Source of the DNA: Symbiotaphrina buchneri
Lineage: Eukaryota; Ascomycota; Symbiotaphrinales; Symbiotaphrinaceae
NCBI GenBank assembly: GCA_001599915.1
Contig: BCIG01000024.1
Coordinates: 248,001 to 312,000, forward strand
Direction: 5' to 3'
Length of the DNA: 64,000 bases
Shown here: positions 33,010 to 45,327 of the stretch, piece after piece
How positions within the stretch are numbered: position 1 is the first letter of the stretch
Layout: every line of letters begins with the position of its first letter
Translations under genes and position numbers: made by a program
Notes under the pieces: generated by a model
What the model was told of the DNA's origin: nothing
Databases searched by the model: none
Seen by the model: the letters and a program-made list of their open reading frames with translations, nothing else

Positions 33010-33690
33010 CTAGAGGGACTTCTTGCCGTCTCTCCTCTTCTTGTCCGCTTCCTTGTTGCCGAATGGGAAGCCGCTCGTTCGCTTGTCGGCGCCTGTCTTG
33101 CGGCTGATATGCCCACTGCTGCTGGCGAACAGTAGACACCAAAGGCCAATCGCGCTCAAGACAGTGTATCCTGAGCAGCTCAGAAGGAATGTGGTGGAGT
33201 TGGTGGTCGTGTAGCGTGCATAGCAGAAAAAGGCCATTGCAGCATGGAATCCCATGGTGATAGACAGGGTCGGGACGGCATAAGGAGCCTTCGGGTCTGC
33301 AGGATCCGTAGTAGTGCCAGCGGACTCGCCAGTCGCTGCGAACCAGTCAATATGTGCAGATAAGTCACGAGAGAATAAGAAGCATACTGTCAGCTAAGGA
33401 CGACGTAAGAGGGACGGATCCTGTCAGGAGGACAGATAGGACTCCCAGGGCTATGTAAGCAATGCCCAGAGCCCGCGAGAAATACTCCTCGACAGGAGTA
33501 GGCTGGCGAGCCTCGGGGGAAAGCAAGGTCACGATGATGGTCGGCGATGCGAGAAGAGGCAGGGCTTGCAGGGCCATAAGGCCAGCGGTGCCATAGAGGT
33601 ACGAGTAGAAGACCTGGTGCAATGTGTGAGTGACCCGCAACTAGACAATTGCTCAGTTGGGCATGGAAAGGAGGGAACACATACATCCAT
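33010..33690 (-). CDS. conserved fungal four-helix membrane protein, unknown function
   Basis: I do not know a function. Exons 33690-33685, 33640-33388 and 33335-33010 give 194 aa. The first coding exon holds only Met-Asp; splicing restores MDLRVTHTLHQVFYSYLYG. Four hydrophobic segments are visible: around TAGLMALQALPLLASP, ALGIAYIALGVLSVLL, MGFHAAMAFFCYARY and GYTVLSAIGLWCLLFAS. A Lys/Arg/Asp-rich tail ends DKKRRDGKKSL, a possible ER-retention-like basic end. Introns are 44 and 52 nt with canonical sites, and the exon sum is in frame, which supports the model. The N-terminal opening looks like one widely kept in Pezizomycotina. Confidence 0.8.
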
Positions 33691-34496
33691 GACGACCTCT
33701 CTAACTGGACGTATGCAAAAAGCTGTGAAGCAAAGGGATTGGAATGGAGGATGACGTCGTTTGAAGTGGAGAGGTAGACCCTCAGATTGTTCGGGGTTGA
33801 TTTGGATTGGATGGGGTGGTGCAGGAGCAGAGGAAACAAAGGGTCGAAATATGGTGAGCTCGAACAAGTACAGGTAGTGGAAGGGAAGGAGGACTGGCAG
33901 CGAGTAAGGAGGAATATAACCAGATACAAGCACACCGTACCACTACGTACTACGTAGGTATTCGTACCTCGAAGCTGATGTGGGGAGCTCCTGAACCCTT
34001 CGATTGTCACATTTTAGCGTGTGCCCGCGCCATCGGTACACAACGACGTCATAGGATAGCTCTGATATGCACGGTTTACCCTTAATTTAGTGTACAAGTA
34101 CAATACTCCGTACTTCGGACGGGACCGTGAAATTTGTACGAAGTACACCTTGTTGAGACAGACAACATCCGTGGCCCACTCCAATTTTAGAAATACCTCC
34201 ATGTACGAACGTAGGGCCCTTTGGTACACTTCGCAGATCAAGACCCTCTGAAACTGTGGGAGTTGGTCGAAAAATGCAGAGTACTTTCATCTAAATTGCG
34301 TCAGATCGAATTGCCCGGGCAATTACGAAGACTTCTACTGAACGTGCCACTATTCAAACAATACCGGCGATCTTTGGGTAATACAAAAACCCCGCTCCGC
34401 CTGCAATTCGCCTTTGCGCCGCCCCAGAAACTCCTGACCGAGCAGAGCTAGACGCCTTGAAATGCCATGGTTAGGTTGTATGCACTCGAGCTGTTC
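33691..34496. other. intergenic
   Basis: No gene is recognised. It holds the promoter of the membrane-protein gene (CT-rich on the minus strand at 33,850-33,910) and the 3' side of GPN1. GTAC-rich words occur at 33,935-34,150. Confidence 0.4.
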
Positions 34497-35858
34497 TTAA
34501 CCCTCGAGGCTGCTCGCACGCAGGTATCGTGTGAAAGAATGATCACCGGTCGAAGATCCGTCTCTGGTATTTGGGTCCTCTAAGGCTTGTTTGTAACGTG
34601 CCGTCAATGCATCGTCTTGTCCTTCTTCTTCCTCGCCCTCTCCGTCCTCGTCTGGATCGAGTACCCCGGCGCCAGTCTCCTCGTCTTCCTCGTCCTCATC
34701 TTCAATGTCACTGATGGTCTCGGGCTCTTTCCCTTTCGCCGCTGGATGTGCTCCACCTGTCGACTTGGTTCTCGGTCCTGACCCTGTAACATTCATATCC
34801 TTCAACAACCTTCCGAGTTCTTGTTCTCTCCTCTTTTCCTTAGCCTTTTCACGTTCTTGCAAACGCCTTTCCAATTCTGGACGGTACTCTCTCTCAAACT
34901 CTGCAGCTTTTCCCTTCACGGCCTCGAAAAATTCATCGACCCCTTGGCCGGTCATCGAACTGACCCCCACCACACTAAGGTGACTGTAGAATTCTTCGAG
35001 CATCAAACTCATGCTGTTCAGGAGAGACCCCATGTATCCACTTCCGCCTCCCAGCCCAGACGCTCCACCTTCCAAACCACCAAAGCTGCCCATCTCTTCC
35101 TCTTGACGAAGTGCTGCCTGGAACGCTTCAAAATCCGTCATCCACTCCTTTGCGAACTCGGCATCTTTAACGTCCGTCTTGTTGAAAACCAGTATCATGG
35201 GTAGCTTGGTTTTGTAGAGGATACTGCAGGCGTAGAGCATGTTGCTCATGAATGTGCTTGTAGAGCTCGTCCGCGGCGTGTCGATTATGTATGCAATTAC
35301 CGTAGGAAAAGATGAAGCGAGGGAGTCCAAAAGGATGCTCCCAGATGCGCTCCATACGAATACCTCAATCTGCCCCGGTGTATCGATCAGAATGTTCTTG
35401 ATGGGTTTGGCATTTGGCGTCTCAGGGTTAGGCTTCGTCCGCTTCTCTAACAGGGAGAGTATCTGATCGATCTTGGTCGCGAAGAGGTTCAGCGAGGTGA
35501 GTATACCACCGTTGGGTCCTAAATTGTACCTGTGTGCATCATCAGCGAACTGGAACGGACATTCACCAGTCATAGACTTCAGCCAGAAACGTACTGCTTC
35601 ATCACTTCCTTGTAGTTGACCGAGTCCCGAATGTCTACGTTGCTGTCGAAGGGGACATTGTGCACGGCCGGATCAAGATTGAGGACATACGGCGGCTCCT
35701 TTTGCGCATGAAGATGGGCGTTTATGCGCTGCATGAACGTTGTCTTGCCAGAACCTGCATGTCATGTCTTGTCAGGTCTTGCGCAATTAAATCACTGGAA
35801 AGATATACCACCTACCAGCCATGCCGACGCAGACTATCGCTACCGGAGACTCCGCCAT
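34497..35858 (-). CDS. GPN1: GPN-loop GTPase 1 (Npa3/XAB1)
   Basis: GTPase needed for assembly and nuclear import of RNA polymerase II, working with GPN3. Exons 35858-35816, 35754-35595 and 35529-34497 give 411 aa. Motifs: P-loop GMAGSGKTT (spanning intron 1), [11 protein letters not shown], the family-defining Gly-Pro-Asn loop in [20 protein letters not shown] (G3) and FNKTDV (G4). A basic coiled region ([12 protein letters not shown]) and an acidic tail ([22 protein letters not shown]) follow, as in other GPN1 proteins. The start ATG lies 261 bp from the start of CWF19 on the other strand, so the two share a bidirectional promoter. The GPN3 gene is about 9.5 kb away. Confidence 0.96.
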
Positions 35859-36119
35859 ATTGAATGAGCCCGAAAAAGGGCAATAGTCAATTATGGCCAC
35901 CTATGGCAACACTTTTGTCTGCCTTGCCTGTCCTTTCAAAGGTTCCGGCACGAAGAGAGATGCTGGTGGGGGAAAGTTCGGACAGGCATTTTGTACAGAT
36001 GGTCCGAGCGCATCAATCGTCGCTTCTGCTCTCACCGCACGAATACTTCACCGTACGAATACTCCGCAGCGGGGATTCTACAATTGTCCCCAGCTACGTC
36101 ACAAATTACGAGACTAGAC
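35859..36119. promoter_or_regulatory. bidirectional promoter GPN1 / CWF19
   Basis: Only 261 bp separate the divergent starts of GPN1 and CWF19. No TATA box is evident; short GTAC/CGTAC words occur at 36,050-36,060. One compact element therefore serves an RNA-polymerase-II assembly factor and a splicing factor. Confidence 0.6.
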
Positions 36120-38265
36120 ATGGCTTTGGAGGACTTTGAGAAGTCCCTGGCCGAGGAGAAGTCCAGGGAACAACAGCAGCGCTCCCTCGGAGAAGGAGAC
36201 CGGGAGAGAGAGCGGCGCAAGCGCCATCATCATCACCACCACCACCGCCGCCATCATAGAACCCATGACGAGGACCGCTCGGAGCATAGGCATAAGCGGC
36301 GCCGCCGTTCAGACGAATCGGAGGAAGCCAGAAGAGAAAGGCGCCGGACCGGTGCTGAATCAGTAGAAGCTGGAGTCGATGACGAAGATGAGTGGGTAGA
36401 GAAAGAACGAGATCCCAAGCATACGCATGAGAGCAGCGGCAATGAGCAAGAATCATCGGTCTCTGGACCTTTACAACGGGACAAGTGGATGGAGGCTCCC
36501 TCTGCCTCAGATATCGAGTATTCAAACCGTAGACAGCAGCCACCTACGGATAAAATGGTTGCATCTACCACACAGCTAGGAAACGAGCTCAAAGTCTATA
36601 AGAATGAGCTAAACCAAGAACTCAAGAGTGGAAGTCACGGTGATGCAGGCTTTATCGAGGATGTGCCCGCACAACATGAGGTTGGCTACACCTTTGGAGA
36701 CTCAGGGTCACAGTGGCGAATGACAAGGCTCAAAGCCGTCTATCGGCAGGCTGAAGAGACGGGCAAGCCAGTTGAAGAAGTGGCTCTTGACAAGTATGGT
36801 GATCTACAGGCATTTGATGACGCACGAGAAGAACAGATTGAACTGGACCGTCGACAGACATACGGGAGAGGCTATGTGAGGAAGGAGAAACCAAGCGGTG
36901 AATTATATCAGGAGCGGAAGCTGCAAGCAGGCATACGATCCGCAGGCAGAGAGGACGATGGAGAAGGGAGCGCAGGTGAACTACCGCAAGGAGAGGTCAT
37001 GAAGGAGAGATCGCCTCCTGCTCGTACTCTGCCGCTCGATCAGACGGCATTGAACAAGCTGAAAGCACAGATGACGAAAGCCAAACTCCGCGATGCGTCG
37101 GAGGCAGTGGCCTTGGAAGCTGAATATAACAATGCGTTATCAGCCGCTGCCAATAATAGAGATCCCGGCGTTGTGGTATTGGGAGCGATGGAGAATCGCA
37201 TGCTAGCAGGTGGACCGCGAGGGGACGTCAAGCAGATCAATACCAAGAGGGGCAGGGAGCGAGGACTTGTGGAAGAAAATGAAGACATGAGTATTGAGGA
37301 CATGGTCCGGCAGGAGAGAAGAAGCAAAGGCGAGAGAGGAGGGGAAGGGCGCAGGTTAGCTGAAAGGATCGCAAAGGACGGGGCGTACAAGGTAATGCTC
37401 GCGAAATTAACGTTGCAAATGGTAGCTGATAACCTAAAAGGATGACATCGATTACATGGATGAAAACGCAGACAAGCTCGCGAAGCGCATCCAGAAGTCT
37501 GAAATCAACCTGCGGAATACCGCGATCAGCGACTTTCAGAGACTGAACCGTATCCTGGATACGTGCCCGTTGTGCCATCACGAAGACACCAACACTCCGC
37601 CTGTAGCGCCGGTGGTATCCCTGGCAACGAGGGTATATCTCACCTTACCCACCGAGCCAGAGATCAGTCCAGGCGGAGCTTGCATCGTTCCTATTCAGCA
37701 TCGAACGAACCTGTTAGAGTGCGACGATGACGAGTGGGAAGAGATACGCAACTTCATGAAGTGTCTAACGCGCATGTACCACGCGCAGAAACGTGCCGTC
37801 ATTTTCTACGAGAACGCTGCTTCTCCTGACCGTAAGCGTCACGCCGCCATGAACGCCGTGCCACTTCCGCCATCCCTTGGCGACGTGGCCCCGGCCTTCT
37901 TCAGGGAAGCAATTCTGTCCTCGGACGAAGAATGGTCCCAGCACAAGAAGATCATCGACACCCTGTCGCTGGCGCGGGATAGGGGCATGGGCAAGTGGGC
38001 TTTCCGGAGGACTCTCGTGAAAGAGATGCCTTACTTCCACGTCTGGTTCGAGATCGATGGTGGGATGGGACATGTGGTCGAGGATGAAAGACGTTGGCCA
38101 AAAGGTGATTTGTTTGCCCGAGAGATACTGGGTGGGATGTTGGATGTTCCCCCAGAGGTGATTAAGAGACAAGGGAGATGGTCTCGGGGTGGCGATAGTC
38201 GTGTCGGACCATGGAGAGCAAAGTGGAGTGACTTCGACTGGACGAAGGCGCTCATGGATGGCTGA
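36120..38265 (+). CDS. CWF19: Cwf19-like splicing factor
   Basis: CwfJ/Cwf19 family protein linked to late spliceosomes and intron-lariat turnover (Drn1 is the yeast relative). Exons 36120-37391 and 37441-38265 give 698 aa. The N-terminus MALEDFEKSLAEEK leads into a His/Arg-rich stretch (seven His in a row near residue 40) and an RS-like basic/acidic region. Then come EDVPAQHEVGYTFGDSGSQWRM, typical of the family, and the conserved C-terminal pair: CwfJ_C_1 around DTCPLCHHED, GGACIVPIQHRTN and MYHAQKRAVIFYENA, and CwfJ_C_2 around EMPYFHVWFEIDGGMGHVVED with FAREILGGMLDV near the end. The 49-nt intron sits just before DDIDYMDENADKLAKR. Confidence 0.95.
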
Positions 38266-38666
38266 GGGGCAAGCTTGGAGGATGATTATACATGCTCATG
38301 GCCTCCGATATCTTGCAGCAAGCGAGACAAGTAGCTTGCTCTGTAGAATTTTCGATGAAAAGCCTTCAAGCAGGCGGCCATCCGCCTGCTATCACCGGCC
38401 CTTATATTATACTATATGTAACCCTGTGGACTATACACCAATGCCTGTCTATGCGATGCAGACGCCCTGGTATGGATGCCGTCAAAACTAACCCAAGGCG
38501 TGTTTCTCAACTCCAATAGTCCTCGCTAGAAATGCCACAAGATGCCGCTTCTAATGAATCTTCAGATAACCCCCGGCGGCGGGAAAATACATGGCGACCC
38601 CAAGAAGGAACGGATAGTGATACAAGTCGGCACAGTCGCACCGAGCATCTACGCAGGATAGCCAGT
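38266..38666. other. convergent 3' spacer
   Basis: Lies between the stop codons of CWF19 and the coiled-coil gene; no gene or repeat is seen. Confidence 0.4.
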
Positions 38667-41600
38667 CTAGGCAACAAGCGCTTTGACTTTGGCCTTTTCG
38701 GCTGCGATTTCCGCCTGTAGCCTGCGGGTTTGCCTCATGGCCAAGTCCCTTCTCATGTTGTTAGCGGGCAATATCAATGACGGACGGGAGTTTCCGGTCA
38801 CAGACCTTTCGGACTGAAGTTCAGCCACTTCTATCTGAGCGAGGTTCATGCGCCCAACAACCTCCTCCATCTCCTTGTCCGCATCCGAGAGAGCCCTCTC
38901 CAACTCCCGCACGCGCCTTTCCAGAAAGTCTGCCTTGGATGCTTCTGTGATCGAGATGCCTGGTCCGCTGGTGGTCTTGTCAAGTCGGGGCGAACGATTC
39001 GCAAACAAGGGGGACATGGGTGCCTTGGGCGAGAACATGGTCGGGCTCTTGAGACCATTTTTAATCCGCTGGAGCTGCACATTGTGGCTCTCCCGTAGGT
39101 CTTTCATCTCCTCCTCGTGCTTGGCTACTGCCTCCTCCGATTGCTGCGAGGCGGCCATCAGTCTCTCTTCAAGGGACTTGAGTTTCCCTTGCAGGTCGTT
39201 GATTTGGTCTGCCGACATTTTCTGCTCCCTATCACCACGGACAATGGCATCAGCGAGCCGCTGCCGCAACGTATTATTGGACTCCAGCTGCAGCCGGATC
39301 TGGGTTGCCAACTCCTCCACTCTCGTTGCTGAAGCACGCAACTGTGACGCCAAGCTCTGCTCTTCCCCAAGGTGGACCTTCTCGGCCTCCTTGAGGGACT
39401 CGGCCTGCAACCTATATTGCTCAGCTTGTTTCTGGGCAAAATCACGCTCAGCTTCGGCATCTGATATGCTCTTTTTCAGCAGAACTAGAATCTTCTGGGC
39501 GTCTGCACCAGAAGCGCTCGAAGGATTACTATCTTCCAGTTCTCGTACACTCGCCAAGGATAGTGCATGCATCGCCTGGAGCTCTTTGTAGGCCTTCTCC
39601 AATGAGGCCGATGTCGCCCCGTCAGTAGCATTAAGCTCCAGGGAAGGAGTCTCCTGAAGATCCGGAACTGAGATATCATGCTCCTGAAGTAGAGATCGCA
39701 AAGAGCTCGTCTCCTGTTGCGCTCGGTCTAAGTCCATCTTTAGCCCTGTCAACCCCTTCTCACATTGCCATTTCTGATCCAGTGCATCATCTGCGCGCCG
39801 CCGAAGTTGGTTAATCTCCTCTCTAAGAAACGAGACTTCCTTGTCGAATCCCAGTCGCCGCGGGCTCGCAGAACGTGCGTAGTCCCTCTCAGCTTCAAGG
39901 ACGCGAACGCGCTTGTTATGCTCACGTGCCTGTAACTCCTGCCGTTCTAATAGGCTTTTCAATGCGCGATGTAACGCGTCTCGCTGCGCTTCGATGTCCT
40001 GGAATCTGTCGGCAAGAGACTCCTTGGATTCTCTCTTCTCTTTTACGGAGGTGGACCTTGACAGCGATCCCGTTCTGGACCCCATATGCGAACTACGCGC
40101 CGTGGTGTTCGCTCTCGTGAGGCCGATCTTTCCCCTGCCGGTTTCGTCCTCTTCGGAGATGGAGGTAAAGCGCGAGCTGTGCTGCTGCATCTCCAATTGC
40201 ATCTTCCTGGCATTGACAAGAGTAGTATTTTCATTCCTGAGGGACTGCAATTCTTGCTGCATACGGGTGTTATCGTAGGTGAGTCTTTCGGCTTCGGCGG
40301 CAGCAGCTTCTAGCCCTTCTATACGTGCCCGCATCTGAGGGACGACTTCTTCGCGGAGATTGTCTCTTTCGTTGCGATGGGCCTCTATTTCACCGCGCAA
40401 CGCAGCTAGCAAATCTTCGAAGTTTTCCTTAACCTGGCGTTCCTCAGCTAAGCGCCTGCGTAGATCCTCAACGGCCGCTTCCAATTCCTTGACACGACCG
40501 GCACTTGCATCGGAATATTTCGATTGCTCCAGGTCGACCTACTTCCTGTAAGTACATCAAATCTCATATCAATGGGGTACCTACCTGTGCGACTTTTTCC
40601 TGCAGAGCACGAAGCTCCGCTTCTAACCCTTTGCTGCGGTCTCTTTCTTGCTGCACCTTCTTGGAGAGCTCGAGGCGTAGCTGGGCTTTCTCCTGTTCCG
40701 TTCTCCTCTGCAATTTTTCATACTCCTCCGCCTTGAGGTCGGACTCGCCCGGATATCGCACCGAACTCGTCCCTGAGTCAGAGAAATAGTCGCTAGTCCT
40801 TCGATTGATGGCATGTCCAGGCCCTAGCTCCGACTGTAGTCGCTCCACCATATCCTCCAGGTCCATCTCACGCCGGATGGAGCTGGCCAATTCCGCACTA
40901 ATACCCTTCAATTCCTCCTCCAACTCTTGCTCCTTGCCAGACTCTGCCATTGAAACTGCAGGTAGGAGAACTCCAGCTCCTGCAAAGTAGGAGCCATCCG
41001 TCCCGGCTGGAGGCTTAGGAGCCACAGCCGGACGCGCCATGGCTTTGCTAGTGAATAGAGAACTGCCCGGAGACGAGTTGGGTGAGCTAGGGGAGGGCAG
41101 CGGTGAAGGGGACCGGTCCGAGAAGTTCGTCACTGGAGACTCGCCACCAGGGGATGTTGTCTTCCATCCGAAGAAACTAGTGAGCTTGTTCCCGGGAGAT
41201 CTCGGTTTCGCATTGGTGTCCGGGTATTGCCCTAGATGAGCCGACAGTCCACGGGAATTGTCGTCCAGCTTGATGACCAGATTAGGAGGCTTATTTACGG
41301 CTGTCATCAGTGCACGAGCAGCGCTGCCTGCTTCTCCGTCTCGCGAACCAGGCAATATAGGGGCCGCGTCCACGGCGTCTAGTTGGGGAGGTCGAGTGAC
41401 CGTATGCGGATTAAAACCATCACTTGTAAGCTCTCCAATTGATGTGGAACTGAGGAATTCTGTATCGGCGTCGACCGAGCCCTCTGGTACACCGACGATG
41501 TCCCTAGTGGATAGGAGCATCAGCATCTAGAGGCTTGGGGAGCCACGACGTGGGAAGCAAGGCAGCGGCAACAGAAGACTTACGAATCGGACCTGGACAG

Positions 41601-41819
41601 AGGAATGGTCCGACGAGGAGGGTTCGACAACCAGGTGCCTCTTCTCAGGAGGTCGGCGGGCGGGGGACTCTCGAAGGAGGCCGGACTAGAAGGGGAGAGC
41701 TCAGGTTCGCGATCTGACTGGGGATGATGCTCGGCGGAAGAGAAGCGCACGGCGAGAGGAGATGCGGTTGGCGGCAGTGGCTTCCTCCGTGGCACGCGCG
41801 AGAGGTCTTCAGTGGACAA
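38667..41819 (-). CDS. long coiled-coil protein, unknown function
   Basis: Exons 41819-41584, 41503-40585 and 40538-38667 encode 1,008 aa. The N-terminal third is Ser/Pro-rich and probably disordered (MSTEDLSRVPRRKPLPP; SPSPLPSPSSPNSSPGS) with a short conserved-looking NKLTSFFGWKTTSPGG. From about residue 290 to the end nearly everything is heptad-like Glu/Lys/Leu/Gln coiled coil, broken near residue 890 by a Pro/Ser segment (SPTMFSPKAPMSPLF). It resembles cytoskeletal or spindle/septum scaffold proteins of Pezizomycotina, but I cannot name a family with confidence. The first intron acceptor was chosen as CTAG/GGACATC because it keeps the frame; the nearest AG upstream would cause an immediate stop. 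Confidence 0.85.
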
Positions 41820-42980
41820 CGGGGAGGTGAGGTGCCTCCTTCTTTCTCCCCTTGCCGTGACGCATTTCTTCGAAGCAAGGGGATGACAACCAGAGAGAAA
41901 ATGTGTGGAACAAAAGGGGTGCGCAATTACAGCTTATCTTAGGTACGAATATCAGGTGGGGAATCGCTCCTAACTAACCTCAGTGAGGCAAGCAAGATAC
42001 GACTAAGTCCTGCCTGTCCAAGAATCAATATCATTTACCGAACGAACGCAAGGGCCAGGACCCAGCACAAGGACAAGGTCAACGGATGACCAAAGATGAC
42101 TTGAAGCTAGCGTAAATGAATGCCGGTGGATGGGGTTGCCAACAATGAGATACACGGGCCTTATCCTGTCTCTTAGACATAAGCACAAGGTGCGGTCAAA
42201 AGCCTTCGAAATGGGCTCTGCGTCGGTGGAAGAGTTGCGCAAGGCTTTGTCCCAAGTAAATATTAACAACGGGCCGGCCGAAGGCGACCAACACTGCAAG
42301 CCGCTCCTCATCCAGGCATCGATCGACAGGTACGGATACCGTGGTGCACGTCCTACTCAGCACAGGCGTACTCGGTACGCCACTACAAACAGGTGCCACT
42401 GACATGTACGGTACCTACCTTACTCCGTCCCGGTCTCAAGAATGCCCATATCTCGAAGTATACAAAATTACGCGGTAGAAAGATTCTTGCTTGACCTCGT
42501 GGAATGACGGCTACCCCGAAGTTCAAGCATCTGGAAGGGATCTAGACGGGCAGCCATTTAATATACGAGGAGCACACAGCGGCTGCGCCATGAGGAAGCC
42601 ATGACGGCCATCGCTTGAGCAAAAGCTGCTCTGCCTGATCGGCCTGTGATTCATATCGACTCTACTCTGCCCTTGATAGATAGACAGACCGCCTAGCTGC
42701 CCGACCCCGGCAAGCGTGTGCATCTCGCAAGCAGAAATAGAGGATCAACCCTCACCACACATGCCCGACACTCGAAACGCCCATGTTGAAAGATGGTGTT
42801 GAAGATCTCCCAACGCCGACGCTGTTTAGATGCTCCCTGTACGGTGTTCCGCCCAATGATCTATGTTGAATATTGTCGTTACCTCGTGAACAGAGAAATA
42901 TGCCAAAACAAGAAGAACGCGCCCCTCACGCCCTGCACGGCCCGGCGGTACGGAGACCGTCAGCCGAGGCAGGCCCTCAC
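41820..42980. other. intergenic, no gene recognised
   Basis: About 1.2 kb between the 5' end of the coiled-coil gene and the 3' end of SAM synthetase. Only short frames occur. A GGTACCTACCTTACTCC-type word lies at about 42,410. The part next to 42,980 is the likely SAM synthetase 3' UTR. Confidence 0.4.
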
Positions 42981-44350
42981 CTAGTAGGACAACGTCTTGG
43001 GCTTCTCCCAGCTAAAGTCCTGGTTGGTGAAGTGGCCATATTTGGCCGTCTGGAAGTAGATTGGCTTGGCAAGGTCAAGCTCCTTCACAATGACACCCGG
43101 GCGCATGTCAAAATTGTTACGGATGATCTCGACCAACTCATCCGACGACCTGTCGGAAGTACCGTAGGTCTCCACGAAAAGGGACAGGGGCTCCGGCACA
43201 CCAATCGCATATGATAGCTGCACCAGCGCGCGACGGGCGAGCTTGCTGTGGACCAGCGACTTTGCGATCCAGCGAGCCAAATAGGCCGCACTCCTGTCCA
43301 CTTTACTGTAGTCCTTACCAGAAAAGGCACCTCCACCGTGAGCTCCCCAGCCGCCGTAGGTATCAACGATGATCTTGCGGCCAGTCAAGCCAGCATCACC
43401 CTGGGGTCCACCGATAATGAATAGACCCGAAGGCTGGATCTGGATGTTAAGAACGTCAGTGTTGTTCTGGCCTCGCCATTTGCATGAGACTTACATGGTA
43501 GATGGTCTTGTCATCCAGGAGCTCAGCCGGGATGACCTTCTTAATGATCTTCTCCTTGATTTCTTTCCTCAGTTGCTCCGTTGTGATGGCTTCGCTGTGC
43601 TGAGCGCTGACGACGACAGTATCCACCCTCTTGGGGACGACCGCTCCTCCATCATGCTCGTATTCGACTGTGACTTGCGTCTTCGTATCCGGTCGCAACC
43701 AGGGCAAGCTTCCATCCTTCCGCGCCGTGGCCATGGCCTTGTTGAGCTGGTGGGCTAATTTGAGGGTCAAGGGAAGCAGCTCAGGAGTCTCGTCAGTAGC
43801 ATAGCCGAACATGATGCCCTGGTCACCGGCACCGAGCTTCTCGAGAGCCTCGTCGTAGTGCAGGCCTTGAGCAATGTCAGGCGACTGCTGTTCAATCGCA
43901 ACGAGGACATTGCACGTCTTGTAGTCGAATCCCTTGTCTGAGCTGTCATACCCGATATCCTTGATCGCGTCTCGGATAATCTTTTGGTAGTCGAGCGGCG
44001 CTTTGGCGGTGATTTCGCCGAAGACCATCACCATGCCTGTGTCTCCGTTAGAGGGGTTTGGCCCCAAGAAGACTGCAGTGTTGCCCTTTGGGCCAAATAC
44101 TCACCCGTCTTAGTCGCCGTCTCACAAGCAACTTTGGAGAGCGGGTCAACCGCCAAACAAGCATCAAGGACGGCATCGGACACCTGGTCGCTGCACGGGC
44201 GCAAATCGTTTAGTCAAGTACGGCGATTGATGCAGGCATGTGACTGGGAGTGTCTTACGCAATCTTGTCTGGATGGCCCTCACCGACAGCTTCGGAGGTG
44301 AAAAGGAAGGTCCCCTTGGGGTGGTAGGTGCCGTTGGGTTGCAAGACCAT
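42981..44350 (-). CDS. S-adenosylmethionine synthetase
   Basis: Makes SAM from methionine and ATP; cytosolic oligomer. Exons 44350-44259, 44190-44105, 44036-43495 and 43439-42981 give 392 aa, the family's usual length. Visible marks: [13 protein letters not shown] with the ATP-contacting His, [46 protein letters not shown] (the ATP loop), [23 protein letters not shown] and [19 protein letters not shown]. Because fungi usually carry one such gene (eth-1/sasA type), it is probably the sole copy, but that cannot be seen here. A purine-rich stretch at 44,450-44,515 is a CT-rich promoter tract on the gene's strand. It is divergent from GPN3. Its product feeds the methyl cycle closed by the SAH hydrolase at 27-29 kb. 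Confidence 0.97.
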
Positions 44351-45327
44351 GATTGCAATAGATCTCTTGAAAAGACCGAGTATCCGAAGAAGCACAGAAA
44401 AGAAGGCGAGGCTAGGTGTTCGAACAGGTTCAAAGGTGAATTGCGGACGCGGATTGAAGCACAAGTGGGGAGGACAGGGGAGAGAGAGAATGATGGGAAG
44501 CGGTGGAAAGAAATTAAGGCCCCGAATAAGGTCTCGAGGCTCTCTTACTTCGAGTACGAGCACAACATTAATACCACGATACGTACTAAGTTAGGTAAGC
44601 AGGAGTACGGTTACCTTACCTTGCTTACCTTAGGTTCCTTACCTTACCTTACCTTAAGTTACGAAGGGCAGGGCAGGGTAAGAAAGGGTGAGAACTGAGA
44701 AAGCAACTACCGAAGACTCGTAAAAACTCTTTAAAGCTAACTGGAAGGCACCTGGAGGTTGCTCGTCTCGTCGGGTAAAGGTAAGGAAAGTTAAGTAATT
44801 TACCTCAGTACTTTAAACGGATCAAGTCCAGTAAGAAGCACTGTCGAGTACACGGGGGCCGTGCCAGGGGGTGGGGCTATGGGGGCTGGAATTGATAATA
44901 CAAAAAATTCGGTGCAGACACGCAGAAACCCGGACCCGTGTGAACAGAAGATGTCGGCAAGTCATACAGGTTTCCAGGGTGTGGGCGTACGGATAATACA
45001 GTAAGGTACCAAGGGTTGTCCCGATGTCGCCATCGCTGGGCGTGCCGTTACATGTACGGTATACCGGTAGGTACGAACTACGCCTGTGGTGTACTCGGTG
45101 GACTCTCGTCGTAAGTTCGTAGGGGTCCCAGTCGTAGCGTACCAGGTACCTAGGTACTACCTAATCTCTAGATCTTATCGCACCACTTCCCTCCAGCACA
45201 AAAGTACGGAGATCGCTGTGACCGTTTCACGCAGTTCACTTTTCCCCGTCTACTCGAGCTCTTGACGCATCGTCATCACCTTGTCTCATGAAGCGGAGCA
45301 AGGGACTGGTGCGCGTGTGATCTCAAG
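44351..45327. promoter_or_regulatory. divergent promoter region SAM synthetase / GPN3
   Basis: No gene is seen. CT-rich tract on the minus strand near SAM synthetase. Positions 44,586-44,665 are nearly a tandem series of TTACC/TACCT words, and 44,995-45,170 are dense in GGTA/GTAC words. Confidence 0.5.
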
